The notes: a model not told the origin generated them from the letters alone. A stretch of DNA of 64,000 nucleotides from Anaeramoeba flamelloides (GCA_027625915.1 JANTQA010000048.1:2480001-2544000); one strand, 5' to 3'; shown: positions 13,230 through 24,906, counted from the first letter of the stretch. Translations and numbers: made by a program.

Positions 13230-13926
13230 TTATAAATTATTTTTTCGAATAAAATGCTCCGCTTCTCTTTTGCTCAATTTAATAATGATGGTGTCTTTGG
13301 GGAGTCTTTCTCTAACAACCTTTGTATCCATTCCATAAAATGAAGGCTTATTTGAGTCTTGATCAAAAATTTCAAACCAGATACGGTCTTCCAATTCTTC
13401 TTTTATGTCTGATTCAATTTCTTTATCTACTTGTTCTTGTTTAATTAATTCTTCTTTAATAGAACTCGATTTTTTTGATACCTTGTTTCTTATTTTTAAT
13501 ATTTTTTCCGAGAACATTCTTTTTTGTAAAACTTCATGCAATTTTCTTTGTCTTTCTTGATTAACCTTTTCTTGTTCGGCTTCTTCCTCAATTGCCTCGA
13601 TATTTTTTCGCTCAGGAAACTTCTTTATTATCCATTTTGTTTTGATGTTATAATATAAGGTTTCCTTTTTATTTGTTTTAATTGGTCTCCAATCTTGGTG
13701 AATAATTTTTGGTATTTTCCATGATGTTTCTAAAGTTTTGACGTTAAAATAATATTCTCTACCGGCCTTACTGAGAACCTTTTTCCAATTCCTTGGCAAT
13801 TTTGTTAATGGCTCTCTATTTTTTATTGTTTGTTGCAATGTATTGACTTCGTTTCGAAGTTTTGACACTTTATTTTCCAAATTTATTAAATTTTGTTCTA
13901 ATTTATCAATTCTTTCTGTACCATAT
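13230..13926 (-). CDS. WW-domain protein, 3' exon
   Basis: The exon starts after a TTTTAATAG acceptor at 13927 and ends at TAA, giving 231 residues with no in-frame ATG near its 5' end, so upstream exons must exist but were not found. It opens with a coiled-coil-like run (ERIDKLEQNLINLENK), then a WW domain at about residues 43-74: LPRNW, GREYYFN and LETSW supply both tryptophans and the Tyr-Tyr pair. A second, weaker WW-like repeat follows (QDWRPI, LYYNIKTKW). A charged helical stretch and a C-terminal segment of about 50 residues that I do not recognise complete it. WW domains bind proline-rich peptides, for instance in splicing or transcription proteins. Partner and pathway cannot be told from this exon. 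Confidence 0.65.
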
Positions 13927-13989
13927 CTATTAAAATTAAATTGTTTGAAATAAGGATTTAGTATTATAATTTTGTATTATTAAAATAAA

Positions 13990-15390
13990 ATTTAAGATAA
14001 GAAATATTATTTTTTTTCTTATTTTTCCATTTACTTTTTTTTTTTCGATGAAAATGAATTATTTGCTAATTGTTTGATTAAAAAGTAGCCAAGAAAAAAA
14101 ATCAATCAGATATGTTTTTCTAATTTAGTGGTAAAGTATTGTGGAAGATAAATTGTGTTGAACATTTATCTCCTTCTTTTGTATAATTGCATTGTACTGA
14201 GATGAGTTTTTGGTGGGTATGGTAATAAATGTCTTGTACTGGGATCAATTTCCGAAAAGTACAATATTTCACAAACAGCTGATACTATGGTAGTGATTTC
14301 GAAATTTCCACATAGCCAACATAAAAGGAAATATCCACCAACACCCCATTCAGCAATAGGTATACAAAACATAACTTTTTATGTTTTTACTTTTTTTTTT
14401 TTACTATTTTTTCATTTCTTGATTTTCTTCCTTTTATTACTCTTTTTCTTGTCTTTGTTTTGAAATAATTTTTCTTCTTTTTCATTTTTTGATGAAAAAC
14501 TATCCTGTGTGTTATAATCTTGTTTAAATTATAGCTAGAATAAAAACTCTAAATATAATTTTAGTGTCGTAAAGTGCCGTAGAGTGCCGTCAAGTGTCTA
14601 GGTTTTCTTGAGGTTTTCTATTTTATTTCTGAAGTGTTCTAGGTTTTTTTTACTTTTTGAAATAAACCGAAAATTTTTTAAATTTTCGGTTTATTACACA
14701 AATTAAAAAAAACCTAACGAAAATCTATTGATTTTCTAAATAAATAGAAAACTCAAAAAAACCTAGAACACTTCAGAAATAAAATAGAAAACTCAAAAAA
14801 ACCTAGAACAATCTATCAATTTTCCAAATAAATAGAAAACTCAAGAAAAGCTAATAGCGGTTTTTTTTAATTTAAGAAATTAAAAAAAAAACTAAAGGTA
14901 AATAAAGGATAATTTTGTTGAATCACCTCCTCTAATTAACAACAACAAGAATAATAAAAAGAAATAATATGTTTGTATTAGCAAAAAAAAAATAAACACA
15001 ATAGAGAATATCACTAAAAAATAAAGGAAATTAAGTGAATGCAGTAACTGATGAAATACAATAAATAGAAACATTCATTTAGTGGTGATAACAAATTTAA
15101 GAAAAAATGAATTTAATCAAATCATTCTTATTAGAAAACACACAATTTCTTAATAATATTTTATATAAAATAATAATGAACGCTTCAATAAATAATCAAT
15201 TTTTAATATCTTGCAAAATTTATCTTTCAAAAAGTTTTTTTAAAAATTTATGTGGTTTTGCTAAAAAAATGAATTTAAACAAAAAATGAAATGAATTGGT
15301 ATGATATAGTAGTAAACATTTTAAATGTTTTCCCTGTTTCACTTTTTTTCCTAAATTGTTATTTTAATTAAACTTTTTGATTCTCTTTTA
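13990..15390. other. Spacer with an inverted-repeat element
   Basis: AT-rich DNA upstream of the WW exon. It contains the hairpin-type repeat at 14560-14860 and short open stretches (14166-14372, 14892-15074) without family features. The 14170-14290 part resembles 27020-27120, so it may be the left part of the same repeat. Confidence 0.5.
14560..14860. repeat. Hairpin repeat family A, copy 1
   Basis: Begins with several GTGCCGTAGAGTGCCGT-like words, then TCTAGGTTTTCTTGAGGTTT and a chain of nested inverted repeats built from CCTAGAACACTTC, AACCTAACGAAAATC and AAATAGAAAACTC. The central part (14641-14712) folds on AATAAACCGAAAATTT. Related copies are at 27965-28235, 38583-38975 and, in part, 37150-37262 and 46603-46695. 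A shared right flank, AATTTTGTTGAAT, suggests the true end lies slightly further right (about 14920). Confidence 0.7.
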
Positions 15391-15912
15391 AACTTTGTTT
15401 CAGTCAAAGGTTCCCAACACTTTTTTCAAATATCAATTATTTTTGATAATTAGCCTTTGAAGAACAAATAAGAATTAAGAAGAATAATACGCATCAAAGA
15501 ATAGTTGATACACGTATGAAATAAAACGAAAAAATCAATAGGTTTTCAAAAAAATCGAAAAACTCAAATTCTTTATTGCGTACAATATTGAGAAAAAAAG
15601 CAATGTTCATTTGATCTTCAATTGAAGATCCAAATAAAACCCCAATAAAAATAAATAATATTTTCTCTACAATCGTTTTCACTGTTTTTGTAACATTAGA
15701 ATGACACGTTTTTACCAAGTGACATCGATCTTGCAATAAAAAAAAAATTTGCAAATAAATTATGTTATCAAAAAAAAATCGAAAAAAAAAAAAAAGTAAA
15801 AATGTGATATATTTTGAAATTTCCAAAATAAATTTTCTAATATCGTTTCAAACCCTTTAAATATATGTAATTAACTCCCTTACAACTGGGCACATTTGAC
15901 TGGAAAATGGTT
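15391..15912. mobile_element. TA-flanked inverted-repeat element E, copy 1
   Basis: The ends AACTTTGTTTCAGTCAAAGG and, read from the other side, AACCATTTTCCAGTCAAATG are inverted repeats, each flanked by TA (15389-15390 and 15913-15914). It is 522 bp with no transposase visible. It aligns along most of its length with the 702-bp copy at 20208-20909, sharing GAAGAACAAATAAGAA and ACACGTTTTTACCAAGTGAC. The TA duplication suits a Tc1/mariner-type non-autonomous element; the superfamily is inference. Confidence 0.7.
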
Positions 15913-16745
15913 TATTTTGCCGCATTTTCATTTTTTGAGTTTTTTCAATCCAAAAAGTGTGATATATTGTTATTGAAGAAGTGTAAATTACATACTAGAT
16001 GTAATTTTACTTGAATATCTCAAAGGTAATTTAAGCGTAAAATCATAGGTTTCACAATTATTCAATGGAAAATCATACTTAAATTTTCTTTATGTTTAAA
16101 AATCAAAAGCGAAAAAGTGAAAACAAAAATTGGAAAAAAAAGAAAAAAAAAATATTTCAAAAGAGTTTCGAAGAAGCAATTGGTAAAAAACACTTGGAAA
16201 AAAAACATTCATGATCAATAATCAAATTAAATTAAATTAACCAAAAGTATCGTGACGGTGTGTTTTTCCGATGTTCTTAATTAATGATAGTATTGTTTTT
16301 TTTTAAGTGTTTTTTACCAATTGTTTATTATAAACCCCTTCAAACCTTTTTTTGTTTGTTTTCTTTTATTATTATTTTTTAGCTTGTACCTTTTCAACCA
16401 TAAAAAAAATTTCCCCCCGTTTTTTTCTTTTTGAAAAAATGTGTTGTTTTTTGTAACATTTTAAAATTGTAACCTTTTTTCAATTGTAAAGTGTTTATTA
16501 TTAATATTTTTAATTATTCTTTAAAATATATAAAAAAAAATACAACGTTTATTTATAGTATTATTCTTTTGAAAATCAAAATCGTTAATGTTAGTTTTTA
16601 AAAAAATAAAAATAAATAAAGCTTTTTAATAAATTCTACGATATAAAAATTGTTTTTTTTATTTTGTTAATGGCTGTAATAAAAATAGCAATTCATGACA
16701 AAAAAGAATTTAAAAAAAAAATGTGGGCAAGATGGAAAAATAAAC
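15913..16745. other. Spacer with a small hairpin
   Basis: AT-rich spacer. An inverted repeat has arms at about 16176-16208 and 16290-16323 (CAATTGGTAAAAAACACTT and its complement) around a roughly 80-bp loop. No gene seen. Confidence 0.5.
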
Positions 16746-17206
16746 TTACTGTAAATGCTTTAGTTTTATTGAATTTTTTCGTATTTTTTGAAGAATGCTT
16801 ATAATATTTTTAATATCTTCAATTGAATCAAATTGAATCTTTAATGAACTATCAGCAGATTTTATGTATAAATCCTTGTCGATAATTTTATAGATAGTAA
16901 TATTAACAATTGGAAGAACATATAAATATTGGATTTTGTTTTCATTTTTTGAATTGGGCTGAGTGATTAAAATTAGATCAGTTAAAATATATAATGTATG
17001 ATTTGATTTTGAAACTAACGTGGTATCTAAATTAGTAATATTGTGCACTTCAATTTTTTGTTCGATTTTCCTATTTTTACTTACTAAATTTAATACAAAA
17101 TCGCCACTTCCCTTGGAATCAAGTCTATATAATTTTTCTAATTCAATCAATTCTTTATTTTTCTTCTCAATTACATGTTTGAATTCGAAAATATAATTTT
17201 TTAGAT
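16746..17206 (-). CDS. RhoGEF PH-domain exon (partial gene)
   Basis: The exon follows a TTTTATAG acceptor at 17207 and reads DLKNYIFEFKHVIEKKNKEL, the kind of helix that links a DH to a PH domain. The PH-like part follows: LYRL..., TLYILTDLILI (beta strand typical of RhoGEF PH domains), YLYVLPIVNI, DLYIKSADSSLKIQF and a closing helix. It either stops at TAA 16746 or splices at CA/GTAAGT (donor at 16749), a near-consensus donor that would make it internal. In the family, DH-PH units activate Rho/Rac GTPases at membranes. No DH domain lies beside it; the nearest is the DH exon at 23.0-23.5 kb on the same strand. The PH call rests on pattern, not on an alignment. Confidence 0.45.
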
Positions 17207-17268
17207 CTATAAAATAATTTAAAAGAAAATAATTTGTTTAAAAAAAAAAGAAAAGAAATATATTATTA

Positions 17269-17310
17269 AGAATATATATATATATATATATATAGATAGA
17301 TAGATATTTA
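17269..17310. repeat. (TA)n/(GATA)n microsatellite
   Basis: A run of alternating TA followed by three to four GATA units. Similar shorter (TA)n runs occur near 10334 and 25876. Confidence 0.9.
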
Positions 17311-17799
17311 AATCAAATTCCAAAATTTTTGACAAGGTTAAAATAATTTAAAGAATAACAATACTAAACAGTTTCCTGAAATTTGGAAATAATTTTGAGT
17401 TGAAAAACTATTTTATCATTTTTTTGTCTTTTCTATTGATTTTAGTTTTCATTTTTTTTTTTCCAATTACGTAATCTGTTTCTTTAGATTGGGATTTTTT
17501 TTTTAATGTGTGTTGTAATGCTAAAATTGAGTTTAATCAATAGAAAAATCACACATACAAAATTGAGATTAGTCAATTGTATCGATTAAGTAATTGTTAA
17601 GAATTTTAACAAATTTATCAATACATTTTTGGTTCCTGGTCGTTTCAAGATTTTAGAACTATTTTTTTTTTTTTTTCCTTTTATATTTTTTCCTTTTATT
17701 TTGACAAAAAGGGTTACATATAAAAATATTAATACTGGGTAAATTAAATGTGATTAAATCTGAAGTTTTGCAAAATATAAAAAATCGGAAATAATTAAA

Positions 17800-18160
17800 G
17801 TGCAGATAGGTACCCCCATAGATATACTCAGATGGGAGACTAGAACAGAACTCATAAAACATATGATCCTAAAAAAAAAAGCCAATTTCATAAAGAAATT
17901 AAAACACCTAAATCTGGATCACCTCGCAGAATACTTAAAAATGGATGATGTAAACCACTTTAGATGGGACTGTAAAAAAATATGAGAAAACTAGAAAACA
18001 ATGTAATAAAAAAGACCTCAAAAAACTCAAAAATTTTAACTTCAATATAATAGTCAAACAGGATACAGATGAATTAATGAGAAAAACGAACACTAAAGAA
18101 ATCTATGACATTACTATAGAATATCTTCTTGGTCAATATCACTCAACACACCATTAGGAA
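17800..18160 (+). mobile_element. LINE-like C-terminal coding fragment
   Basis: A block with visibly higher GC and clean coding texture inside A/T-rich spacer. The first part reads TPIDILRWETRTELIKHMIL and continues to HFRWDCKK; a second frame carries the reading on to YLLGQYHSTHH and a stop near 18155. The change of frame lies in an A run. The P-I-x-x-[LI]-R-x-E-T-R pattern followed by a long basic helix resembles the region after the reverse transcriptase in several non-LTR retrotransposons. I see no reverse transcriptase motifs beside it, so the assignment is tentative and the piece is a relic. Confidence 0.35.
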
Positions 18161-20207
18161 AAGGGGGCTCAAATCCAAATAATCACCTAATCACGCTAAT
18201 TCAAAAACCCGTATGAATTAAAATAATTCAAATTTCTCATATTAATTGTTTTTTACTTATTCATTTCTTCTTCCTCTTTTTTTTTTCTATTCTCTCTCTT
18301 TTTATTTTCTTTTATTAGACTCTTTATGATATTTTAGAAAACTAAATTGAGTTTAAAATTCTTCTAATGACTGTGTCTATTTTAGACACTCTTTGAATTA
18401 GGAAACACAAATTTAGTCACTTCAGAATTCTCTCTTTACCAGACTAAGTATCCTACACTTAGTTCCTAACAATAAATCCGAAAATATAAAAAATTGAGAT
18501 TTTCTTTGCCTATTTTTGATTTTTAGTGTATCAAAAATTTTGGAATGGGGTTTATATTTGAATACTAAAAAACCCATAGACAAAATATTTTCTAATTTCA
18601 AAATGAATCAAATTTTTAATAAAAACATAATATTCCTTTAAGAGTAATATTACTATTAAATATATCAATTATAAAGGTAGAATTATTTGAAGCTTAATTA
18701 CAAAAATATAATGAATTATCCTATTTGTAAAAAAAAAAAAGTAAATCAGAGTAAAATCTTTAAATTTTGTAGAATATTTTTTTTGTTTAATTTTTTGATT
18801 TTATTACTAATACTTTTAAGTCTGGGAAATGTATTATGATGGATTATTGAAATAAATTAAAGAATAAATCAATAAAAAAGTTTTGAGAATGTGTGTATTG
18901 TAAGTCATTATTTTACTCTGTTATAATAAGAAAAAGTGCTCCAAAAAAATTACCAGTATATAATTATGTGTTTTAATCATCAAAACTCAAAAGTTATTGA
19001 TTTTTAAAGCACATTTTTCAAAAAAAAAAAAAAAAACAAGAAAGCCCTCCTTTTCCGAAAAAACTTGTAGAAATCAAGAATGATATAAAATAAAATTTTC
19101 AATCAAAGTATATAATAGAACATTTTTCTTCTTCTTTATCCTCTTGTTTTGGAAGGTTTAAAGAGAATAAATTCATTCCAAGTTTTTCTCAGTCAATTAG
19201 GATTTATTTTTTGTGAATTTAAATACTTTTAAAAATGTTAATTTAATGATTCATTCTTCAAATATTTTTATCAAAATAACCGTGATAAAAGAGGATTGTT
19301 TCAATATTGAATAAAGAAAAAATCTAAATTATTGAAAACCAAAAAAAACAACTTTAAAAAGTTTAACTTATAAGAAAAAGAAAATCTGGTTAAAATATTT
19401 CCAAGAAAATACATCAAGAATGTTTTTTTTTACCATTTACATTGAAAATTGATCTTTTTATAATCAAGCAAAGTAATCCAATGAATATATATTTTTGAAG
19501 AAGAATTTAGAAAATATCAGATTTTCTTTATTAGGTTTGTATTAAACGAGTGAAATTTCAAAAATCAAAAAATTTTCACAGAATTGTTTTTTACACTAAG
19601 AATTTAAAATAAAATTGAGGGAAAGATGAAGAAAGTGTATCAAACGTTAAAGATAAGATTACGAAAATAAATGATCTTTAATAATATACCACTTTGAGCA
19701 GAATTAGTTCTTGGAAATTGTTTATGAAAAAAGTTTTTAAAAATATATTTTGTTTATATCAAAAAAAAAAAGGTTTTTATGAAAATTTTTTATTTAAGAT
19801 CTTGATCGAAATTATAAGATTAATAGAGTTTATTTTTAAAATAAATGATGTTTTGATATTTGTGGCTTGGGCATTGTAAGTATGCTTGAAATTGTTTTTG
19901 AAAAGGTATTTTTGTTTTATTATTTTTTCCCCTGATTCTAATTGTAAAAATTATATGTTTTCATTTCTACTAAAGTAGAAATGATAGGTCATCATTAGAT
20001 GGCCTCGTACAAATAATAAATACTTTCCTCCAACTATCAAAAAATTACTTTTCTCCAAATTCATTCTCTTACACATCACGATCATTAAATAAATATTTTG
20101 AAAAAAAAATTAAAGATTCGCTAATTTTTCACTTTTTGATAACTACACTTGAAATAAACACTATTGATTAATAAAATATCTTGTTTAAAAAATTATTTTT
20201 CAAGATA
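18161..20207. other. Gene-free AT-rich spacer
   Basis: About 2 kb of AT-rich DNA with homopolymer runs and no supported gene. The open stretch 19694-19879 is compositional. Confidence 0.5.
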
Positions 20208-20909
20208 AACTCTGTTTCAGTCAAAGGGGCCCAACGTTTTTTTCAAATATCAATTATTTTATATAATTGACCTTTGAAGAACAAATAAGAAATAAAGAGA
20301 ATAATACACATCAAAGAAATGTTGATACATGTCTGAAAGAAAACTAATTAATCAATAGCTTTTCTTAAAAATTGAAAAACTCGAATTCTTAGAGCCCTAT
20401 TGAGAAAAACAAGGATGTTCGTTTTGAACTTCTACTGGTATTTGAATAATAAATATAAAACATTTTTCACTTCATTTTCCATACTTTTCTTTTAGAAATC
20501 AAGCCCCCAAACAAAGTTTGTTGGTATTTGTGGTCTCTTTTTGAAAAATGAAATGAAAATGAAGTGAAAATTTTTCACATTTATTAAACAAATATCAAGA
20601 TCAAAGATCGAATTGAATTGCAATAGAAATCAATAGATTTCTCAACAATCTTTACATGGTTTCAATGACATTAGAATAACACGTTTTTACCAAGTGACTA
20701 TTGATCTTGCAATAAAAAATTTTTTGCAAATGAATGATGTTTTTAAAAAAAAAATCGAAAAAAAAAAAACAAAAATGTGCAAAAATGTGAAAAAATGATT
20801 TCAATTTTGAAATTTTCCAAAATAAAATTTTTCTTCTAATATCTATGCAAACCCTTTAAACACGTGTATTATACCATTACAACTGGGCCCCTTTGATTGA
20901 AAAATAGTT
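20208..20909. mobile_element. TA-flanked inverted-repeat element E, copy 2
   Basis: The ends AACTCTGTTTCAGTCAAAGG and, from the other side, AACTATTTTTCAATCAAAGG continue as GGCCCA in both, with TA on each flank (20206-20207 and 20910-20911). It is 702 bp, about 180 bp longer than the 15.4 kb copy. The extra part (about 20430-20650) resembles sequence at 33750-33850, so it may be an internal insertion. No transposase seen. Confidence 0.75.
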
Positions 20910-21189
20910 TATTTGACAATTTAAGTTTGAAAATTCCAATTTTCCAATTTTTTATTAATATTTTTTTATAAAATTAATAGTATTTAATTTGAATATTTTT
21001 TTGCTTCTAGCCAAGAGGTCATTTTTATTATCTTTCTCAGGAATTTTAAATTTAACCAATATCCTTCAAACGGGTATAAATCATTTTGACTATGAGGGGA
21101 TTATTTATTCATATAAATTGAAAAAATATTTTTTTATTTAATTTTCCGTTAGGCTTTTTTTAATTTAAAAGAATTGAGTATAATCATGG

Positions 21190-22343
21190 ATTTCACTCTA
21201 TTCTTTTGAATTCTGGTAAAGATGTGACCCTCTAAAACACGACTGTTTATTGATATTGCTATTATACCTAATAATTTTTAAATATTCTTGACCTATCCAT
21301 CCAGAACTATTTATAATTAACTTTTTTCTAAAATTATTTAGGTCTACATTTAATAATTTTAAATTTTCTATTTCCCAATTAATATTTTCATCCTTGGAAA
21401 ATTTTAATTGTTGTGAAATGTGTTTTAAAGCCAAGAGTTCAATGATTTTTTTGATTTATATCTTTCTTTTTTATATTTAAATTCTGACTTGATCTAGTTT
21501 TGCTTCAGTTTTATAAATTATTCTAGGAGAATGTGGGTTTATTTTTTAAAAAAAATTTGTAATTTTCTTATTTATCCAAACACGAATTAAATTGAAATCA
21601 AAATCTTCCCAAATCAAATTAAAAGCCACTAGTTCATAGAATAATTAACTAATACAAACTGATTTGAAATTTTGGAGTTTTACTCTATTCGCTAGTTTTT
21701 TTTTTGATTAAAAATTTTTTTTAAATTTTGAAAATTATCCTTTTACTTATTAAAAGTTTTTTTGAGAATGTTTTTCTTTTTCTAGCTAAACTCGTAAATA
21801 TTTTATTTTCAGATCACTTGTTTGATTTGAGTGTTTTATTAGTGTTTGAATCCATTCCAAATTCTTGAATAATTCTATAGAGATTATTTCAAACTTTTTA
21901 TGAATTACTGATATTGGTTACTTCCATTATCAAAACCAAATCATCTGCAAAAATTTTAACATATTTATCCAAGATGTTTAATTTTTTTCAATTAAAAAAT
22001 GACTGATTAAACCAAACAATAAAGGCGATAACGGGACTCCTTGACACACCCCTAAACCCTCTTTTTCAGAATAATTTTTTAAACGTTCAGCCGTTCCAAA
22101 TCTACCATGAACTTTTTTTCAACAAAAAAGTTTTCTATTTGAGTTCGTTTTTTTCAATCAGAATAAGAAAGCTGATATTCGGTAAAAAATATCAATAAAT
22201 GAGCAATTATTTAAAAATTGTTTTTTAAAACATTACAATGAGATATTTCGCTTTTCTTGAGTATATTATAAGCTGTTTGGAAATTGTACACTTTTTTTTA
22301 AAAGCTATTGTGCGATCTTGAAATTTATGGGATCTTTTTGGAA
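21190..22343 (-). mobile_element. LINE (non-LTR retrotransposon) reverse transcriptase relic
   Basis: Read on the minus strand, pieces of a reverse transcriptase appear in family order. YNFQTAYNIL near 22290 matches the motif around the first catalytic Asp, with Asn in place of Asp. GVCQGVPLSPLLFGL at about 22050-22010 is the motif B region, and YVKIFADDLVLI at about 21965-21930 is motif C with its Asp pair. FGMDSNTNKT and then IKYLRV match the downstream G-x-x-x-N-x-x-K-T and Y-L-G-V blocks. The PLSPLLF and ADD motifs fit non-LTR rather than LTR enzymes. A 78-codon open stretch (21434-21198) may be the C-terminal end. At least three frame changes and several stops show that it is dead, and the 5' part is missing. 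Confidence 0.75.
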
Positions 22344-22480
22344 ATCAATTTTTAAATAATTGCTCATTTATTGATATTTTTTACCGAATATCAGCTTTCT
22401 TATTCTGATTGAAAAAAACGAACTCAAATAGAAAACTTTTTTGTTGAAAAAAAGTTCATGGTAGCTTTGGAACGGCTGTA
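22083..22480. repeat. Inverted duplication inside the LINE relic
   Basis: The LINE segment at 22083-22219 (from AATTGCTCATTTATTGATAT to GGAACGGCTG on the minus strand) is repeated in opposite orientation at 22344-22480. The arms are about 137 bp with very few mismatches, around a 124-bp spacer that holds upstream LINE sequence. Confidence 0.85.
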
Positions 22481-22989
22481 TTTTTGATTTTTTCATTGAA
22501 TTTTAATTTGTGTGTCCTTTTCCTCAAGAAGAAAATGTTCCAAAACATAAAGTTTTTTGAAACAATTAATCAATATTAAAAAAGATTTCTTTTTTTAATC
22601 AATTTGTTTAATATTAAAAGTCTTAAAATTTTGTTCTTTATTCATTCAAATCCTAAAATTTGCAAAATAAGAAAAAAAAAAGTTATGAAAAAAAAAATAA
22701 TAAAAAAAAAAAAAAAAAAAAGGAAATTCTTTGGTGTTTTCGGTCCAAGTAAAAATGTGTTTTAGCAAGAGAAAGTTTAAAAAAAAAAATGAATCAAGGA
22801 GACCGATTCTGAAAACTAAAATGCCTTTTTTGTAACTGAAAAAAGAAAAAAAAATTTGGAAAGTTAATTTTAATCTTTTTTTCTCATAAATAATTTTTAT
22901 TCGCTTTTTGGAGACTTACAAATTTCCTTTTCAGTTTGGTAATCATTTAAAAAAAAAGAATTAATGTTTTTTTGAAAAACAAATAGGAA
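22481..22989. other. AT-rich spacer with poly-A tract
   Basis: No gene or element recognised. It contains a long A-rich run around 22675-22722. Confidence 0.5.
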
Positions 22990-23517
22990 TTATAAAGGCG
23001 TACATTTATGTTTTTTTTTATCTTCGATGGATTCAACCTGAAGATTTGGAAAAGCTACTTTGAACCAAAATTTGATTATTTCTGGAGTAGATCGTATTGG
23101 GAGTGTTAAAGGAAGAAAAAACTCAAGGGAAGTGAAAGGCTTTTTTGAGTTTCTTGATTGTTTTAGAATCCAAAAACGGAACTGTGTTTGTTTCATTGTG
23201 TGCGATAAGGCTGCCAAAATTGATCGTAATTTATGTGAATAAGCCTCAAGTAATCGGAAAAACCCTTGCTCTTGTCCTTGTCTGATCCAAAATTGTAATT
23301 GGGTTTGTGGTTTCTTTTTCATAACCTTTGGTAGTTGGTCAAGAAAGTTCTTTGTGTGTGCTAAGATTGTTAAAAAATCTCGGAATATAAAACCAAATGT
23401 TTCTTCCTTTAATAATTCATCGTGTTTTACTTGAATTTGAAGTGGTTTAATTAGATCTTTAACAAACCTTTCTAATGTTAGAAGACTTTTTGTATGTGAG
23501 TCAATAAAATTTTCCAT
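22990..23517 (-). CDS. RhoGEF DH-domain exon (partial gene)
   Basis: From the ATG at 23517 the frame gives 175 residues with the helical plan of a Dbl-homology domain. LLTLERFVKDLIKPLQ corresponds to the first conserved helix, and TFGFIFRDFLTILAHTKNFL to the 'i-F-x-x-i-x-x-i-x-x-h-x-x-F-L' stretch. FRLLEAYSHKLRSILAAL matches the Y-x-x-Y-x-x-N helix, and LEFFLPLTLPIRSTPEIIKF the 'L-x-x-x-L-x-x-P-x-x-R-x-x-x-Y' signature, with Pro and Arg kept. DH domains catalyse GDP release from Rho-family GTPases. A donor CAG/GTTGAA at 23037 would end the exon after FPNLQ; otherwise the frame runs to a stop at 22990. The last DH helix and the PH domain are absent here. The PH exon at 16.75-17.2 kb could be its missing half, 5.8 kb downstream. 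Confidence 0.45.
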   Translation of the reverse strand: MENFIDSHTKSLLTLERFVKDLIKPLQIQVKHDELLKEETFGFIFRDFLTILAHTKNFLDQLPKVMKKKPQTQLQFWIRQGQEQGFFRLLEAYSHKLRSILAALSHTMKQTQFRFWILKQSRNSKKPFTSLEFFLPLTLPIRSTPEIIKFWFKVAFPNLQVESIEDKKKHKCTPL

Positions 23518-24091
23518 TACACAAAGAAAGAATAAAAAAATAAAATGAAATTTCAAAACTTTTTTGGCAAAAAATGTTAGAGTTTTCACATTTTTCAATT
23601 ATAATTCAAATGAAAGTAGATTTTTGTCAAGCTTTATGGTTAGTGAAAATTTGTTCAAAGATCTTTAAGAGAGTGAAAATTATTAGGTAATTTTGAGTTA
23701 ACAAGTGTGGGTGTTCCAAAGGAACTCTGAACAGAGATAACAAATCATTTCCTTTTATATCTGTAGAGATGAATACAATCTTTTATCTAAAAATTAAATT
23801 AGATTCTATTTGTAAAAAGTCTTTGTTCGGTTTTTGTTTTTTTTGTTCTACTTGAAGATCTGACTTACCAAGTTCTTAGAAATAAAATCTAAAGAATACA
23901 TTTATTGAATTAGTTTTTCATTAAGATCAGTCCCTAGTACAATAGTATAATTGACCCAATAAAACTCAATAATTTCACCATATATTATTCTGTTCTTCAT
24001 TTCTTCTTTGTGGTAAGTTGTCTATCTATACAAGAACTGAAAAATAAAGAACAAAAATAACCTCAACTGGCAAAAAGATAATTACCTCATG

Positions 24092-24497
24092 TTAATTGAT
24101 GGATAATAGATCATATTCACATTTACTAAAATGAAAGGAGAGTGTTTGTGTGTCATCCTCGGAACTCACTGAGAACGTCCCTTCATAATAAATGAGAAAA
24201 GTTGTATCAACAAAATATAATTTTTTTATTTTTATTTTATTTGAATTATCTTTCATTGTTGAGTAAAAACTTGAAATATCTTCGTAAATCATTAGTAGCT
24301 TACCCCCAATAAATGATACTATGAACTAGACTTCTTTTGATTGAAAAATTCAAATCTCGAATAAAACTTTTATAAGGATCTTTATGGAAAAAGTCAAATA
24401 ACAAAAAAAAAGATAATTCTCGAGATCTCAAGAAAAAAGTAAAGAGAAAAGAACTTTCAAAGCATTCAAAAGATTTCCAATGAATTACCATTATCAA
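24092..24497 (-). pseudogene. Unidentified coding-like fragment
   Basis: Two adjoining minus-strand open stretches (24497-24300 and 24292-24092) differ from the surrounding DNA in having balanced amino-acid use. The first holds FLRSRELSFF and DFFHKDPYKSFIRDL, the second YFVDTTFLIYYEGTFSVSSE. The first could be a worn RGS-type helical domain, which would suit the 7TM fragment at 2.2-2.8 kb, but this is a guess. I cannot name a family. Confidence 0.2.
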
Positions 24498-24906
24498 AAA
24501 CGACTAAAGCACAATCTTTTCTAATTTTATATTTCTACTAAATTGTATTTCTTCAATTTAATATCAATTTTTTTACTTCGGTATAAAATTGATTTATTTC
24601 TACTATTAAATGTAAAATAAAAAGATCAAAATTTTCAGTCTGCTAGCCAAAATAATCACAATCCAAGAATTATAACAAATAATTTAAGTCCCCAGTTCCT
24701 AAAAGGTAGGTTTAAAATATATAGTGATTTATAATGAAAAATTTGAAATTTTACATGATTATATATAACCTTATTTTTGGAAAGTTGAATGAAAATTTTG
24801 TCCAATTAATTTTACAACAAATAGTATTGAATCCAATTGGGGGTTTGTTCGATAAAAGTTTCTCTTTTATAGAGTAATTATTTTCTTAAAGTTTTTAGAT
24901 AAAAAT

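Noticed and set aside
14166-14372. 68-codon minus-strand open stretch with several Cys and Trp
   Set aside because: It overlaps sequence resembling the repeat at 27.0 kb and has no family pattern; probably a chance frame in repeat DNA.
15494-15826. 110-codon minus-strand frame inside element E
   Set aside because: Phe-rich, not kept in the second copy of the element and without transposase motifs.
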